Of a stretch of 64,000 bases of DNA, positions 45,548 to 54,000 are shown piece by piece. Within the stretch, counting starts at the first letter, position 1. The number at the start of each line of letters is the position of its first letter. The notes under the pieces are model-generated. The model was not told the origin of the DNA and searched no databases. It saw only the letters and a program-made list of their open reading frames with translations. Source of the stretch: Stenotrophomonas maltophilia (GTDB taxonomy: Bacteria > Pseudomonadota > Gammaproteobacteria > Xanthomonadales > Xanthomonadaceae); NCBI RefSeq assembly GCF_900186865.1, contig NZ_LT906480.1, forward strand, positions 3,676,001 through 3,740,000, in the 5' to 3' direction. Both the position numbers and the translations under genes were made by a program.

Positions 45548-46247
45548 CATCATCCTTGCCGGCATCGCTGGGCGTGGTCACGGCCAAGCGGTAACCCACC
45601 CGCGGCAGGGTATGGATCAGTTTCTCGGCGAACGGTCCGTCCACACTGCGGCGCAGCTCGTAGACATGCGAACGCAGCAGGTCGCCATCCGGCGGTTCGT
45701 CGCCCCACAGAGCGAATTCCAGCTGCTGGCGGGTCACCGCGCCGGGGCTGGCGCGCATGAGCACTTCCAGCAGCTTGCGGCAGGCCGGGTACAGGTGCAG
45801 CACCTGGGTGCCGCGCTGGGCTTCCAGGGTGGCCAGATCCAGCACCAGATCGCCCACCTGCAGGCGCTTGCGCGGGTTGCGTCCCTGCGCACGCAGCAGC
45901 AGCGCTTCCAGCCGCACCTCCAGCTCCGGGAGCGCGAACGGCTTGGTCAGGTAGTCGTCGGCACCGGCGCGGAAGCCGGCAATCTTGTCCGGCAGCTCGT
46001 CACGCGCGGTCAGCATGATCACCGGCACTTCCGATGCATGCTCGGCGCGCAGCCGGCGCAGCACCTCCGGGCCCTCCATGCGCGGCAGCATCCAGTCCAG
46101 GATGACGGCGTCATACGGATGGCTCCCGGCCAGGTGCAGTCCGGTGATGCCATCCGGCGCCACGTCGAGCACGTGCCCGCGCGACTCGAAATAGTCGAAC
46201 AGGTTGGCCACCAGCTGGCGGTTGTCCTCGATCACCAACAGACGCAT
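45534..46247 (-). CDS. OmpR-family response regulator
   Basis: 237 residues. Receiver: acidic pair in LLVIEDN, phosphoacceptor Asp51 in VILDWMLPRMEG, Thr80 and Lys102 in YLTKPF. DNA-binding winged helix (about 140-225): FALWGDEPPDGDLLRSHVYELRRSVD and HTLPRVGYRLAV. The frame is open 15 codons further, but MRLLVIEDNR is the family start. It is divergent, by 131 bp, from the lipid A modification genes, which makes those genes its most obvious targets. Confidence 0.93.
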   Translation of the reverse strand: MRLLVIEDNRQLVANLFDYFESRGHVLDVAPDGITGLHLAGSHPYDAVILDWMLPRMEGPEVLRRLRAEHASEVPVIMLTARDELPDKIAGFRAGADDYLTKPFALPELEVRLEALLLRAQGRNPRKRLQVGDLVLDLATLEAQRGTQVLHLYPACRKLLEVLMRASPGAVTRQQLEFALWGDEPPDGDLLRSHVYELRRSVDGPFAEKLIHTLPRVGYRLAVTTPSDAGKDDDEGE

Positions 46248-46378
46248 GCACGAAACATCCACGGAAGTTCGTACCATGGTAGCGCCGCACATGTCGGAAT
46301 GCGGTCGCCCCGGCGCCGCTCTGACGCTTTTCCCACCCCTGCCACCTCAGAATGGCCGTTTTGCTCCCGGAGCCTGCC

Positions 46379-48082
46379 GTGCCCGTAGCCCTGCCCCGCC
46401 GTTGGCGCCTGCCCCTGTTGTGGCTGCTGATCATTGCTGCGCTGGCAGCGGGGATCGGCCTTCGGCAGCCGCAGCCGCCGGACGAGCCGCGCTTCGTGCT
46501 GGCGGCCCGGACCATGGTCGAGAGCGGGCAATGGCTGCTGCCGCACCGTGGCGTGGAACTGTATGCGGAGAAGCCACCCGTCTTCATGTGGCTGCAGGCC
46601 GCCGCCTACGAGATCGTCGGCAGCTGGCAGTGGTCCTTCCTGCTGCCGTCGTTGCTGGGCGCCCTGCTCAGCCTGTGGCTGGTGTCGGACCTGGCGCGGC
46701 GGCTGTGGTCGCCACGACATTCCATCTACGCCCTCGCTGCGCTGTTCTGCACCCTGCAGTTCGGGCTGATGGCCAAGCGTGCGCAGATCGACATGGTGCT
46801 GGTGGGCATGACCACCGTGGCCCTCTGGGGCCTGATGCGTCATCTGTGTGAACGCCGCAACCTGCCTGCCCTGTGGCTGGCCGGCTTCGCCGCGGGCGTC
46901 GGCACGGTGACCAAGGGCGTGGGTTTCCTGCCGCTGCTGATGGTGCTGCCCTGGTTCGGCTGGTGGCTGTACCAGCGCCGCCGCGGACGCACGGTGGAGG
47001 GTCCGCATCCGGCAACCCTGCTCTGGCTGATCCCGGCCTTCCTGCTCGGTGTCGGGGTGTGGCTGGCGCCGCTGGGCTGGGCCCTGCTGCACACGCCCAG
47101 TGCCGAACTGCAGGCTTATGCGCACGAGCTGCTGTTCAAGCAGACCGGCACCCGTTATGCCAATGCGTGGCACCACCGGCAGCCCGCCTGGTATTACCTG
47201 CAGGTGATCCTTACCCTGTGGCTGCCGGGCAGCCTGCTGCTGCCGATGCTGTTCAAGCCCTGGTGGCGCCGTATCCGCCGTGGCGATCGCCGCCAGTGGC
47301 TGCTGCTGGGCTGGGCCGTGCTGGTGCTGGTGTTCTTCAGCGCCAGCCCGGGCAAGCGCGAGGTATACCTGCTGCCGATGTTGCCGGCGATGGCGCTGGC
47401 CGTAGCCCCGCTGCTGCCCGGCCTGCTGCGCCGCCTGTGCGTTCGCCGCTACCTGTTCGGCTACAGCGTAGTGCTGATGCTGGCCACTGGCACGCTGGGC
47501 GTGATGCTGCTGACCGAACACGCTTGGGCGGTGGCCCAGCTGGAACGCCGCGCCATGCCCGATACCCTGCTGCCGGTGCTGGGCGATGGCCTGCTGACCT
47601 TCGCCATCGCGCTGGCCACGCTGATCGTGTGGCTGCGGGTGCGCCGCGCGGCGACGCTGGTGCTGCTGACCCACGGCATGCTGTGGATGCTCTACGGCCT
47701 GGTACTGATCCCGGCGCTGGATCCCTATGCATCGGCGTCAGCGCTGATGCGCCGGGTCGGCGCGCGGATCGGACCGGATGCCGAACTGGCGCTGGTGGCC
47801 TGGCGCGAGCAGAACCTGCTGCAGGCCGACCGCCCGGTACGCGAATTCGGCTTCAAGCGGCCCTGGGCAGAGCAATGGCATGACGCCGGCCCTTGGCTCG
47901 CTGAGGCGCCGGACAAGCGCTGGCTGCTGGTGCTGGACGATGCGATGAGCCCCTGCGTGGATCCGGCCAAAGTGATCGACATCGGTGTTGCCAACAGGAA
48001 TCGTTGGCAACTGCTTCCCGGTACCGCATGGAACCCGGAGTGCCACGCCGAGCGGACAGGATCGACTGCCGAAGAAGACTGA
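46379..48082 (+). CDS. ArnT-like glycosyltransferase (GT39/GT83 type)
   Basis: 567 residues from GTG 46379, which has GGAG six bases upstream; an ATG nine codons earlier lacks such a site. Multiple membrane helices follow the first loop PDEPRFVLAARTMVESGQW and YAEKPPVFMWLQ, which match the ArnT signature DExR...EKPP that carries the catalytic Asp and lipid-binding residues. ArnT-type enzymes transfer a sugar from polyprenyl phosphate to lipid A or to other envelope acceptors. No arnBCAD genes are nearby, so the sugar need not be L-Ara4N. It is first of three genes facing the two-component system. Confidence 0.88.
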   Translation: MPVALPRRWRLPLLWLLIIAALAAGIGLRQPQPPDEPRFVLAARTMVESGQWLLPHRGVELYAEKPPVFMWLQAAAYEIVGSWQWSFLLPSLLGALLSLWLVSDLARRLWSPRHSIYALAALFCTLQFGLMAKRAQIDMVLVGMTTVALWGLMRHLCERRNLPALWLAGFAAGVGTVTKGVGFLPLLMVLPWFGWWLYQRRRGRTVEGPHPATLLWLIPAFLLGVGVWLAPLGWALLHTPSAELQAYAHELLFKQTGTRYANAWHHRQPAWYYLQVILTLWLPGSLLLPMLFKPWWRRIRRGDRRQWLLLGWAVLVLVFFSASPGKREVYLLPMLPAMALAVAPLLPGLLRRLCVRRYLFGYSVVLMLATGTLGVMLLTEHAWAVAQLERRAMPDTLLPVLGDGLLTFAIALATLIVWLRVRRAATLVLLTHGMLWMLYGLVLIPALDPYASASALMRRVGARIGPDAELALVAWREQNLLQADRPVREFGFKRPWAEQWHDAGPWLAEAPDKRWLLVLDDAMSPCVDPAKVIDIGVANRNRWQLLPGTAWNPECHAERTGSTAEED

Positions 48083-48193
48083 ACGTTGACATGCGCCGAG
48101 GACTCATTAACCCGGCGCGAACGGGCGTCCGACCCTTCTCCGACATCCAGGTGACGAGCATGAGCGCGGATTCCCGAACCGCCCCTTCCCAGC

Positions 48194-48943
48194 ATGCCCG
48201 TCCGTCCCCTTGATTCGGTAGCGCCGCTTGCGACACCACTGGCGTCTCGATTTGCGGTAACTCACCTCTGGCTGCCTGTCGCAATCGGTCTGCCATTGTT
48301 TACGCTGCTGATGGACTTCGGCGGCGATCAATGGGTGGCCGATCACCTGTTCCGTCTTGAAGGCAGCCACTGGGCGCTGCAGGACACCTGGATCACCCGC
48401 AGCGTCGTGCACAAGGCCGGCAAATGGTTGAGCACGGCGGCAGCGCTGGTCGTGACCCTGCTGTGCTTCCACCACTGGCGTAGGGGTCGCGATCGCACCC
48501 TGCAGTGGGCGCTGCTTTATGTCGTGATTGCCATGGCACTGGGCACCGGCGTGATCTCCCTGCTGAAGTCGCTGGTGCCGATGGAATGCCCGTGGGACCT
48601 GCTGCGCTACGGTGGCCACCAGCCTTTCATCGGTCTGTTCACCCTGCGCCCGGAAGACATGCCGGCACAGGCCTGCTTCCCGGCAGGCCACGCCAGCGCA
48701 GGCTATGCGTGGCTCTGCCTGTACTTCTTCGCGTTGCTGTGGCGGCCGTCCTGGCGCTGGACCGGGCTCTGGATCGGCCTCGGCACCGGCCTGGTGTTCG
48801 GGATCAGCCAGCAGTTGCGGGGCGCCCATTTCCTTTCGCATGACATTGCCACCGCGTTGATATGTTGGCTGCTTTCGTTGGGCCTGTATGTTCTGATCCA
48901 CCGTCAGCTGGACCGTCCCCACCGCCAGAAGGCAAACGCATGA
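48194..48943 (+). CDS. PAP2-family phosphatase (lipid A or undecaprenyl type)
   Basis: 249 residues with about six membrane helices. PAP2 motifs are KSLVPMECPWDL (motif 1, with Cys-Pro where Arg-Pro is usual), PAGHASAGY (motif 2, with the proton-donor His) and RGAHFLSHDIATA (motif 3, with the nucleophile His and Asp). LpxE/LpxF/LpxT-type relatives remove or move phosphates on lipid A or undecaprenyl pyrophosphate. It ends with a four-base overlap into the phosphoethanolamine transferase gene, so the two are coupled and probably act on the same lipid. Confidence 0.88.
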   Translation: MPVRPLDSVAPLATPLASRFAVTHLWLPVAIGLPLFTLLMDFGGDQWVADHLFRLEGSHWALQDTWITRSVVHKAGKWLSTAAALVVTLLCFHHWRRGRDRTLQWALLYVVIAMALGTGVISLLKSLVPMECPWDLLRYGGHQPFIGLFTLRPEDMPAQACFPAGHASAGYAWLCLYFFALLWRPSWRWTGLWIGLGTGLVFGISQQLRGAHFLSHDIATALICWLLSLGLYVLIHRQLDRPHRQKANA

Positions 48944-50586
48944 GTGCATCGGTCCAACGCCCCGCCCGCCTCCCCGCCCTTGCGGGTCTTCGCAACTGGC
49001 GGCCGCAGCTCTCCACGGAAGCACTGATCGCGCTGACCAGCCTGTTCTTCGCGGTGGCCGGCAACGGCCTGTTCTGGCACAGCGCGATGGCGAGCCATCC
49101 AGGCAGCCTGCGTTACGCGCTTTCACTGCTGCTGTTGCTGCTGGGTGCGCACGGCGTGCTGCTGGGCATCCTGGTCTGGCGCTGGAATGCCAAAGTGGTA
49201 ATCAGCCTGTTGCTGCTGGTAACGGCGTTCGCTGCGCACTACATGAGCCGGTACCACATCTATCTGGATGCGGACATGCTGCGCAACGTGCTGGCGACCG
49301 ACCCCAAGGAGAGCCGCGAGCTGATGACCGTATCGCTGCTGTGGCCGCTGCTGCTGGCCGTGCTGCCGATGGTGGTGCTGTGGCGCGTGCAGCTGCGCCG
49401 ACGCAGTTGGGGCCGCAGCCTGCTGTGGCGACTCGGCTTCCTGGTCGTGGCGGCGGCGACCGCAGTTGGCGGTGCGCTGATCTCGTTCCAGGATGTCTCG
49501 GCGCTGATGCGCAACCAGCGCGAAGTACGCTATCTCGCCACCCCGGCCAACGTGCTGCTCGGTATGCCGCGCGCGCTGCGTGGCGACAACCCGGTGCAGC
49601 GCGCGCCGAAGCTGCCGATCGGCACCGACGCCAAGGCCACGCCACGCGCCCCGGCCAGCAAGCCGCGCCTGCTGGTGATCGTCATGGGCGAAACCGTGCG
49701 CGCGCAGAACTGGGGGCTCAACGGTGGCCGCAACACCACCCCGGAGTTGGCCCAGGCACCGGTGATCAACTTCCCCGACATGCACTCCTGCGGCACCAGC
49801 ACCGAAGTATCGCTGCCGTGCCTGTTCTCGCCGTGGGGACGCCACGACTACGATGAAAAGAAGATCCGTGCACACCAGTCGCTGCTGCACGTGCTGAACC
49901 GCGCCGGCATCGCGCCGTTGTGGCGTGACAACCAGTCCGGCTGCAAGAGCGTCTGCGAAGGGCTGGAGTTCCAGTCGCTGTCCGATGCGACCACGCCGGG
50001 GCTGTGCGCCGATGGCCGCTGCATGGACGAGATCCTGCTGCAGGACCTGGCCACCCAGGTGCGTGCCAAGCCCGGCGACCGCGTGGTGGTGCTGCACCAG
50101 CTGGGCAACCACGGCCCGGCCTACTTCGAGCGTTACCCGGCAGCCTTCGCGCGCTTCAAGCCAACCTGCGACACCCGTGACATCGGCCGTTGCTCTCGCG
50201 AAGAGATCACCAACAGCTATGACAACGCGGTGTTGTACACCGATCATTTCCTGAGCAAGACCATCGGCACCCTGCAGGGCATGCAGGATTACGACACGGC
50301 GATGATCTACCTGTCCGACCATGGTGAATCGCTGGGCGAGAAGGGCCTGTTCCTGCATGGCGTGCCGTATGCGATCGCTCCGGCCGAGCAGACCCGCGTA
50401 CCGATGACGATGTGGTTCTCGCCGGGCTTCGCCAGCAGCCGTGGGTTGGACCTGCAGTGCGTGCGCAAGCGTTCGGCGGCGTATACCGACCACGACAACC
50501 TGTTCCCGTCGGTGCTGGGCCTGATGCAGGTCAAGACCTCGCTGTATGAGCGCGATCGCGACCTGTTCGCCAACTGCGAAGGTTGA
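48940..50586 (+). CDS. eptA: Phosphoethanolamine transferase, EptA/MCR family
   Basis: 548 residues. Five N-terminal membrane helices are followed by a periplasmic sulfatase-fold domain. Metal and catalytic residues: Glu251 in VMGETVRAQNW, nucleophile Thr286 in SCGTSTEVSLPC and the DHG motif in YLSDHGESLGEKG. Paired cysteines in the catalytic domain fit the three conserved disulfides. It adds phosphoethanolamine to lipid A phosphates, lowering negative charge and polymyxin binding. Coupled by ATGA to the PAP2 gene. Whether it acts on 1- or 4'-phosphate is not visible. Confidence 0.95.
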   Translation: MSASVQRPARLPALAGLRNWRPQLSTEALIALTSLFFAVAGNGLFWHSAMASHPGSLRYALSLLLLLLGAHGVLLGILVWRWNAKVVISLLLLVTAFAAHYMSRYHIYLDADMLRNVLATDPKESRELMTVSLLWPLLLAVLPMVVLWRVQLRRRSWGRSLLWRLGFLVVAAATAVGGALISFQDVSALMRNQREVRYLATPANVLLGMPRALRGDNPVQRAPKLPIGTDAKATPRAPASKPRLLVIVMGETVRAQNWGLNGGRNTTPELAQAPVINFPDMHSCGTSTEVSLPCLFSPWGRHDYDEKKIRAHQSLLHVLNRAGIAPLWRDNQSGCKSVCEGLEFQSLSDATTPGLCADGRCMDEILLQDLATQVRAKPGDRVVVLHQLGNHGPAYFERYPAAFARFKPTCDTRDIGRCSREEITNSYDNAVLYTDHFLSKTIGTLQGMQDYDTAMIYLSDHGESLGEKGLFLHGVPYAIAPAEQTRVPMTMWFSPGFASSRGLDLQCVRKRSAAYTDHDNLFPSVLGLMQVKTSLYERDRDLFANCEG

Positions 50587-50622
50587 GGGTTGTTCGGCAG
50601 GGCTTGCAGCCCTGCACCCGCG

Positions 50623-50645
50623 GTAGTGCCGGCCGCTGGCCGGCA
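50623..50645 (+). repeat. SMAG repeat (TGCCGGCC type)
   Basis: GTAG followed by TGCCGGCC-GCT-GGCCGGCA. It interrupts the outer GC hairpin region that is continuous in the 24-kb copy of the composite. Confidence 0.88.
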
Positions 50646-50702
50646 GCCTCGACAGCAACAGCAACAGCAACAGCAAAAGCAAAAGCTGGCATTCCGTGGA
50701 TT

Positions 50703-50804
50703 GGCGGGGTGGGTCCGGTTGCGGGGGACGCTGCAAGTACGTCCATGTAAGCTCGGTCGCCGCATCCATGCGGCTCACGCCCCCGCAACCGGACCCACCC
50801 CGCC
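50703..50804 (+). repeat. Branched hairpin F
   Basis: Perfect 25-bp arms (50703-50727 with 50780-50804; core GGGTCCGGTTGCGGG, same stem as hairpin B). The first inner stem is TAC-GTCCAT-GTA instead of CCC/GGG, a three-position compensated change; the second is GCCGC-ATCCAT-GCGGC. Confidence 0.87.
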
Positions 50805-50851
50805 TTCGACAGATTTCCGCGATCTGTTGGAACGACGCATTGCCCTGGTGG

Positions 50852-50942
50852 GTGTCGACCTTGGTCGACACAGTAGATCCACGCCATGCGTGGATGACTC
50901 ATTCGATATCTGACAGATGTGTCGACCAAGGTCGACACCTAC
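50852..50942. repeat. REP cluster between hairpins F and G
   Basis: GTGTCGACC-TT-GGTCGACAC (50852-50871), a plus SMAG of the ATCCACGC type (50873-50895) and a minus SMAG GTAG-GTGTCGACC-TT-GGTCGACAC (50919-50942). Confidence 0.8.
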
Positions 50943-50966
50943 CAACAGCACACGGAATCTGTCGGA

Positions 50967-51068
50967 GGTGGGGCGGTGTCGGAGTGCGGGGTGTCAGCCG
51001 CATGGATGCGGCTGCCAAGCCTACAAGGACGTACCTGCGGCGTCCCCGCACTCCGACACCGCCCCGCC
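50967..51068 (-). repeat. Branched hairpin G
   Basis: Arms of 25 bp with one mismatch (50967-50991 with 51044-51068; core GTGTCGGAGTGCGGGG, same stem as hairpin A). On the minus strand the first inner stem is TAC-GTCCTT-GTA and the second AGCCGC-ATCCAT-GCGGCT. Confidence 0.87.
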
Positions 51069-51224
51069 AAACCACGGACAGTCCGCTGTTGCTGTTGCTT
51101 CGGCCTTTGCCCTTGCTTGAAAGCCTCTGCGGGTGCCGGGCGCCGCCCGGCCGACTTCCGCCACTTGCGGTCGCAGCCACTGCCCACTAGCCTTCGGCCG
51201 TCGTTCACCACCCAAGGACCGCCC

Positions 51225-53189
51225 GTGAAACACCGTCATCTCCTGCTGGCCTCGGCAATCGCCGCCGCCACGCTGGCCCTGGCCGCCTGCAAGAAGGAAG
51301 CTGCCCCAGGCACCGATACCGCCAGCAGCAGCGCCCCGGCCGGCGAAACCGCCGACCAGTTCGTGGCCCGCATCAATGCCGAATTCAAGGCCGCCTACCC
51401 GGAGATGACCTCGGCGCAGTGGCTGTCTTCCACCTACATCAACAGTGATTCCGAACGCATCGCGGCCAAGGCCAACGAGCGCTCACTGACCCAGCTCAAC
51501 AGCTGGATCGAGCAGGCCGCCAAGTTCGACGGCAAGCCGATGAGCGAGGACAGCAAGCGTGCGATCCACCTGCTGAAACTGATGTCCTCGATGCCGGCGC
51601 CGCGCGATCCGGCCAAGCTGGCCGAGCTGACCCAGATCGCCACCCGCATGGAAGGCAGCTACGGCGCTGGCAAGTACTGCACCGACGCCAACGATCCGAA
51701 CTCCTGCCGCCAGCTGGGCGAGCTGGAACAGGTACTGGCGCGCAGCCGCGACTACGACAAGCAGCTTGACGCCTGGCAGGGCTGGCACAGCACCACCAAG
51801 AGCATGCGCGGCGACTACCAGAAGTTCGTCGGCCTGGTGAACGAAGGCGCCAAGGGCATGGGCTTCACCGATGCCGGCCAGATGTGGCGCAGCGGCTACG
51901 ACATGCCGCCGGAGCAGATCGGCCCGGAAACCGACCGCCTGTGGGAACAGGTCAAGCCGATGTACGAGCAGCTGCACTGCTACGCGCGCGGCAAGCTGGA
52001 CAAGACCTATGGCAAGGACAAGGCCGAAGTAGGCAATGGCCTGATCGCCGCGCACCTGCTGGGCAACATGTGGCAGCAGGACTGGTCGAACCTGTGGGAC
52101 CAGCTGGAACCGTACCCGGGCGCCGGCAGCCTGGACATCACCGCGGCGCTGGAAAAGCAGTACCAGACCAACCTGAGCGCGGCGCTGGCCAAGGCCGGCA
52201 AGGATGCCAACGTGGCCGCGCAATACAAGGCGCAGCGCGAGGCCGAACTGCGTACCGCCAAGCAGATGACCGAGCGCGCGCAGGACTTCTACGTGTCGCT
52301 GGGCATGCCGTCGCTGCCGCAGTCCTACTGGGAAAAGACCCAGTTCATCAAGCCTGACGACCGCGACGTGGTCTGCCACGCCAGTGCCTGGGACATGAAC
52401 ATGGAAGGCGACGTGCGCACCAAGATGTGCATCAAGCCGAACGAAGAGAACTTCACCACCATCTACCACGAGCTGGGCCACATCTATTACGACCTGGCCT
52501 ACAACCCGCTGCCGCCGCTGTTCCAGGGCGGTGCCAACGATGGCTTCCATGAAGCGATCGGCGACACCATCGTGCTGGCGATGACGCCCAAGTACCTCAG
52601 CTCGATCGGCCTGGTCGATGCGCCGACCGAAAGCCGCGAGGCGGTCATCAACAACCAGATGCGCATGGCGCTGTCAGGCGTGTCGTTCCTGCCGTTCGGG
52701 CTGATGATCGACCGCTGGCGCTGGGGCGTGTTCGATGGCTCGATCACTGCCGACAACTACAACAAGGCGTGGTGGGACCTGAAGGCCAAGTACCAGGGCG
52801 TGGCGCCGGCCAGCACCCGTGGCGAAGAGTTCTTCGATCCGGGCGCGAAGTACCACGTGCCGGGCAACACTCCGTACACCCGCTACTTCCTGGCGCGCAT
52901 CCTGCAGTTCCAGTTCTACAAGGGCCTGTGCGACGCGTCCGGCTACAAGGGCCCGCTGCATGAGTGCACCTTCTACGGCAACAAGGAAGCCGGCCAGAAG
53001 TACTGGGCGATGCTGAGCAAGGGTGCCAGCCAGCCGTGGCAGGCCACGCTGAAGGAGCTGACCGGTACCGACAAGCTCGATGCCGGCCCGATGATCGAGT
53101 ACTTCACCCCGGTCAACGAGTGGCTGAAGCAGCAGAACGAAGGCCAGATGTGCGGCTGGCAGGCCAACGCGGCTCCGGCGGCGAAATGA
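51225..53189 (+). CDS. M2-family metallopeptidase (ACE-like), lipoprotein
   Basis: 654 residues, start GTG with AAGGA six bases upstream (the open frame further left is repeat DNA). Lipobox LALAAC near residue 23 predicts a lipid anchor. The gluzincin site is HELGH (415-419) with the third ligand Glu443 in GFHEAIGD. C-terminal FFDPGAKYHVPGNTPYTRYF and LQFQFYKGLC are typical of peptidyl-dipeptidase A-like M2 enzymes. It should remove dipeptides from peptide C termini in the periplasm. The last 16 codons are the start of the tandem 172-bp array that follows. Confidence 0.94.
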   Translation: MKHRHLLLASAIAAATLALAACKKEAAPGTDTASSSAPAGETADQFVARINAEFKAAYPEMTSAQWLSSTYINSDSERIAAKANERSLTQLNSWIEQAAKFDGKPMSEDSKRAIHLLKLMSSMPAPRDPAKLAELTQIATRMEGSYGAGKYCTDANDPNSCRQLGELEQVLARSRDYDKQLDAWQGWHSTTKSMRGDYQKFVGLVNEGAKGMGFTDAGQMWRSGYDMPPEQIGPETDRLWEQVKPMYEQLHCYARGKLDKTYGKDKAEVGNGLIAAHLLGNMWQQDWSNLWDQLEPYPGAGSLDITAALEKQYQTNLSAALAKAGKDANVAAQYKAQREAELRTAKQMTERAQDFYVSLGMPSLPQSYWEKTQFIKPDDRDVVCHASAWDMNMEGDVRTKMCIKPNEENFTTIYHELGHIYYDLAYNPLPPLFQGGANDGFHEAIGDTIVLAMTPKYLSSIGLVDAPTESREAVINNQMRMALSGVSFLPFGLMIDRWRWGVFDGSITADNYNKAWWDLKAKYQGVAPASTRGEEFFDPGAKYHVPGNTPYTRYFLARILQFQFYKGLCDASGYKGPLHECTFYGNKEAGQKYWAMLSKGASQPWQATLKELTGTDKLDAGPMIEYFTPVNEWLKQQNEGQMCGWQANAAPAAK

Positions 53190-54000
53190 GAAAAGGGGCG
53201 GGTCCGCGAGGATCCGTCCCTTTCTGGTAGTGCCGGCCGCTGGCCGGCAACTACGCGATGAAGACCCAACGGGCAGCCGGCCAGCGGCCGGCTCTACCGC
53301 AACAGCAGTCAAAGGCCAGATGTGCGGCTGGCAGGCCAACGCGGCCCCGGCGGCAAAATGAAAAAGGGGCGGGTCCGAAAGGATCCGCCCCTTTCCGGTA
53401 GTGCCGGCCGCTGGCCGGCAACTGCACGGTGGAAATCCATCTGGCAGCCGGCCAGCGGCCGGCTCTACCGAAACAGCAGTCAAAGGCCAGATTTGCGGCT
53501 GGCAGGCCAACGCGGCCCCGACGGCGAAATGAAAAAAGGGGCGGGTCCGAAAGGATCCGCCCCTTTCCGGTAGTGCCGGCCGCTGGCCGGCAACTACGCG
53601 ATGAAGACCCAACGGGCAGCCGGCCAGCGGCCGGCTCTACCGAAACAGCAGTCAAAAGCCAGATGTGCGGCTGGCAGGCCAACGCGGCCCCGGCGGCAAA
53701 ATGAAAAAAGGGGCGGATCCGAAAGGATCCGCCCCTTTCCGGTAGTGCCGGCCGCTGGCCGGCAACTGCACGGTGGAAATCCGTCTGGCAGCCGGCCAGC
53801 GGCCGGCTCTACCGAAACAGCAGTCAAAGGCCAGATCTGCGGCTGGCAGGCCAACGCGGCCCCGGCGGCGAAATGAAAAAAGGGGCGGATCCGAAAGGAT
53901 CCGTCCCTTTTTGGTAGTGCCGGCCGCTGGCCGGCAACTGCACGGTGGAAATCCGTCTGGCAGCCAGCCAGCGGCCGGCTCTACCGCAACAGCGGTCAGC
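53142..54000. repeat. Five-copy tandem array, about 172 bp per unit
   Basis: Units begin at 53142, 53314, 53485, 53657 and 53829. Each holds the last 48 bases of the peptidase gene (reading ...CGWQANAAPAAK-stop in the first), a hairpin AAAGGGGCGG-ATCC-GAAA-GGATCCGCCCCTTT, a plus SMAG, a short spacer and a minus SMAG ending CTAC. Spacers come in two forms: ACTACGCGATGAAGACC (units 1 and 3) and ACTGCACGGTGGAAATCC (units 2, 4 and 5). The array fills the whole gap to the convergent gene, whose stop codon falls in the last unit. No other gene is visible here. Confidence 0.95.

Larger units (their letters stand above)
50588..51151. other. Intergenic composite repeat element 3 (elements F and G)
   Basis: 638 bp separate eptA from the peptidase gene and contain no gene. 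From the left: GC hairpin GCAGGGCT/AGCCCTGC (50597-50615), a SMAG, a CAACAG/CAAAAG microsatellite (about 50651-50686), branched hairpin F (plus), several REP palindromes, branched hairpin G (minus) and a closing GC hairpin (51135-51151). It aligns with the composite at 24.1-24.6 kb in reverse orientation. Confidence 0.8.

Noticed and set aside
46248..46378. PmrA-type box (CTTAAG direct repeats) between the regulator and the ArnT-like gene
   Set aside because: I searched by eye and saw no such half sites; the binding site of this regulator remains unknown.
24086..51151. Insertion sequence or transposase as source of the repeats
   Set aside because: No transposase or Y1-type REP nuclease frame is present; only non-coding palindromes are visible.
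50919..51224. N-terminal extension of the M2 peptidase
   Set aside because: It would translate the repeat element; the GTG start gives a signal peptide with lipobox and a good ribosome binding site.
53142..54000. CRISPR-like repeat array
   Set aside because: Units are about 172 bp and directly adjoin each other; there are no short repeats with unique spacers and no cas genes.
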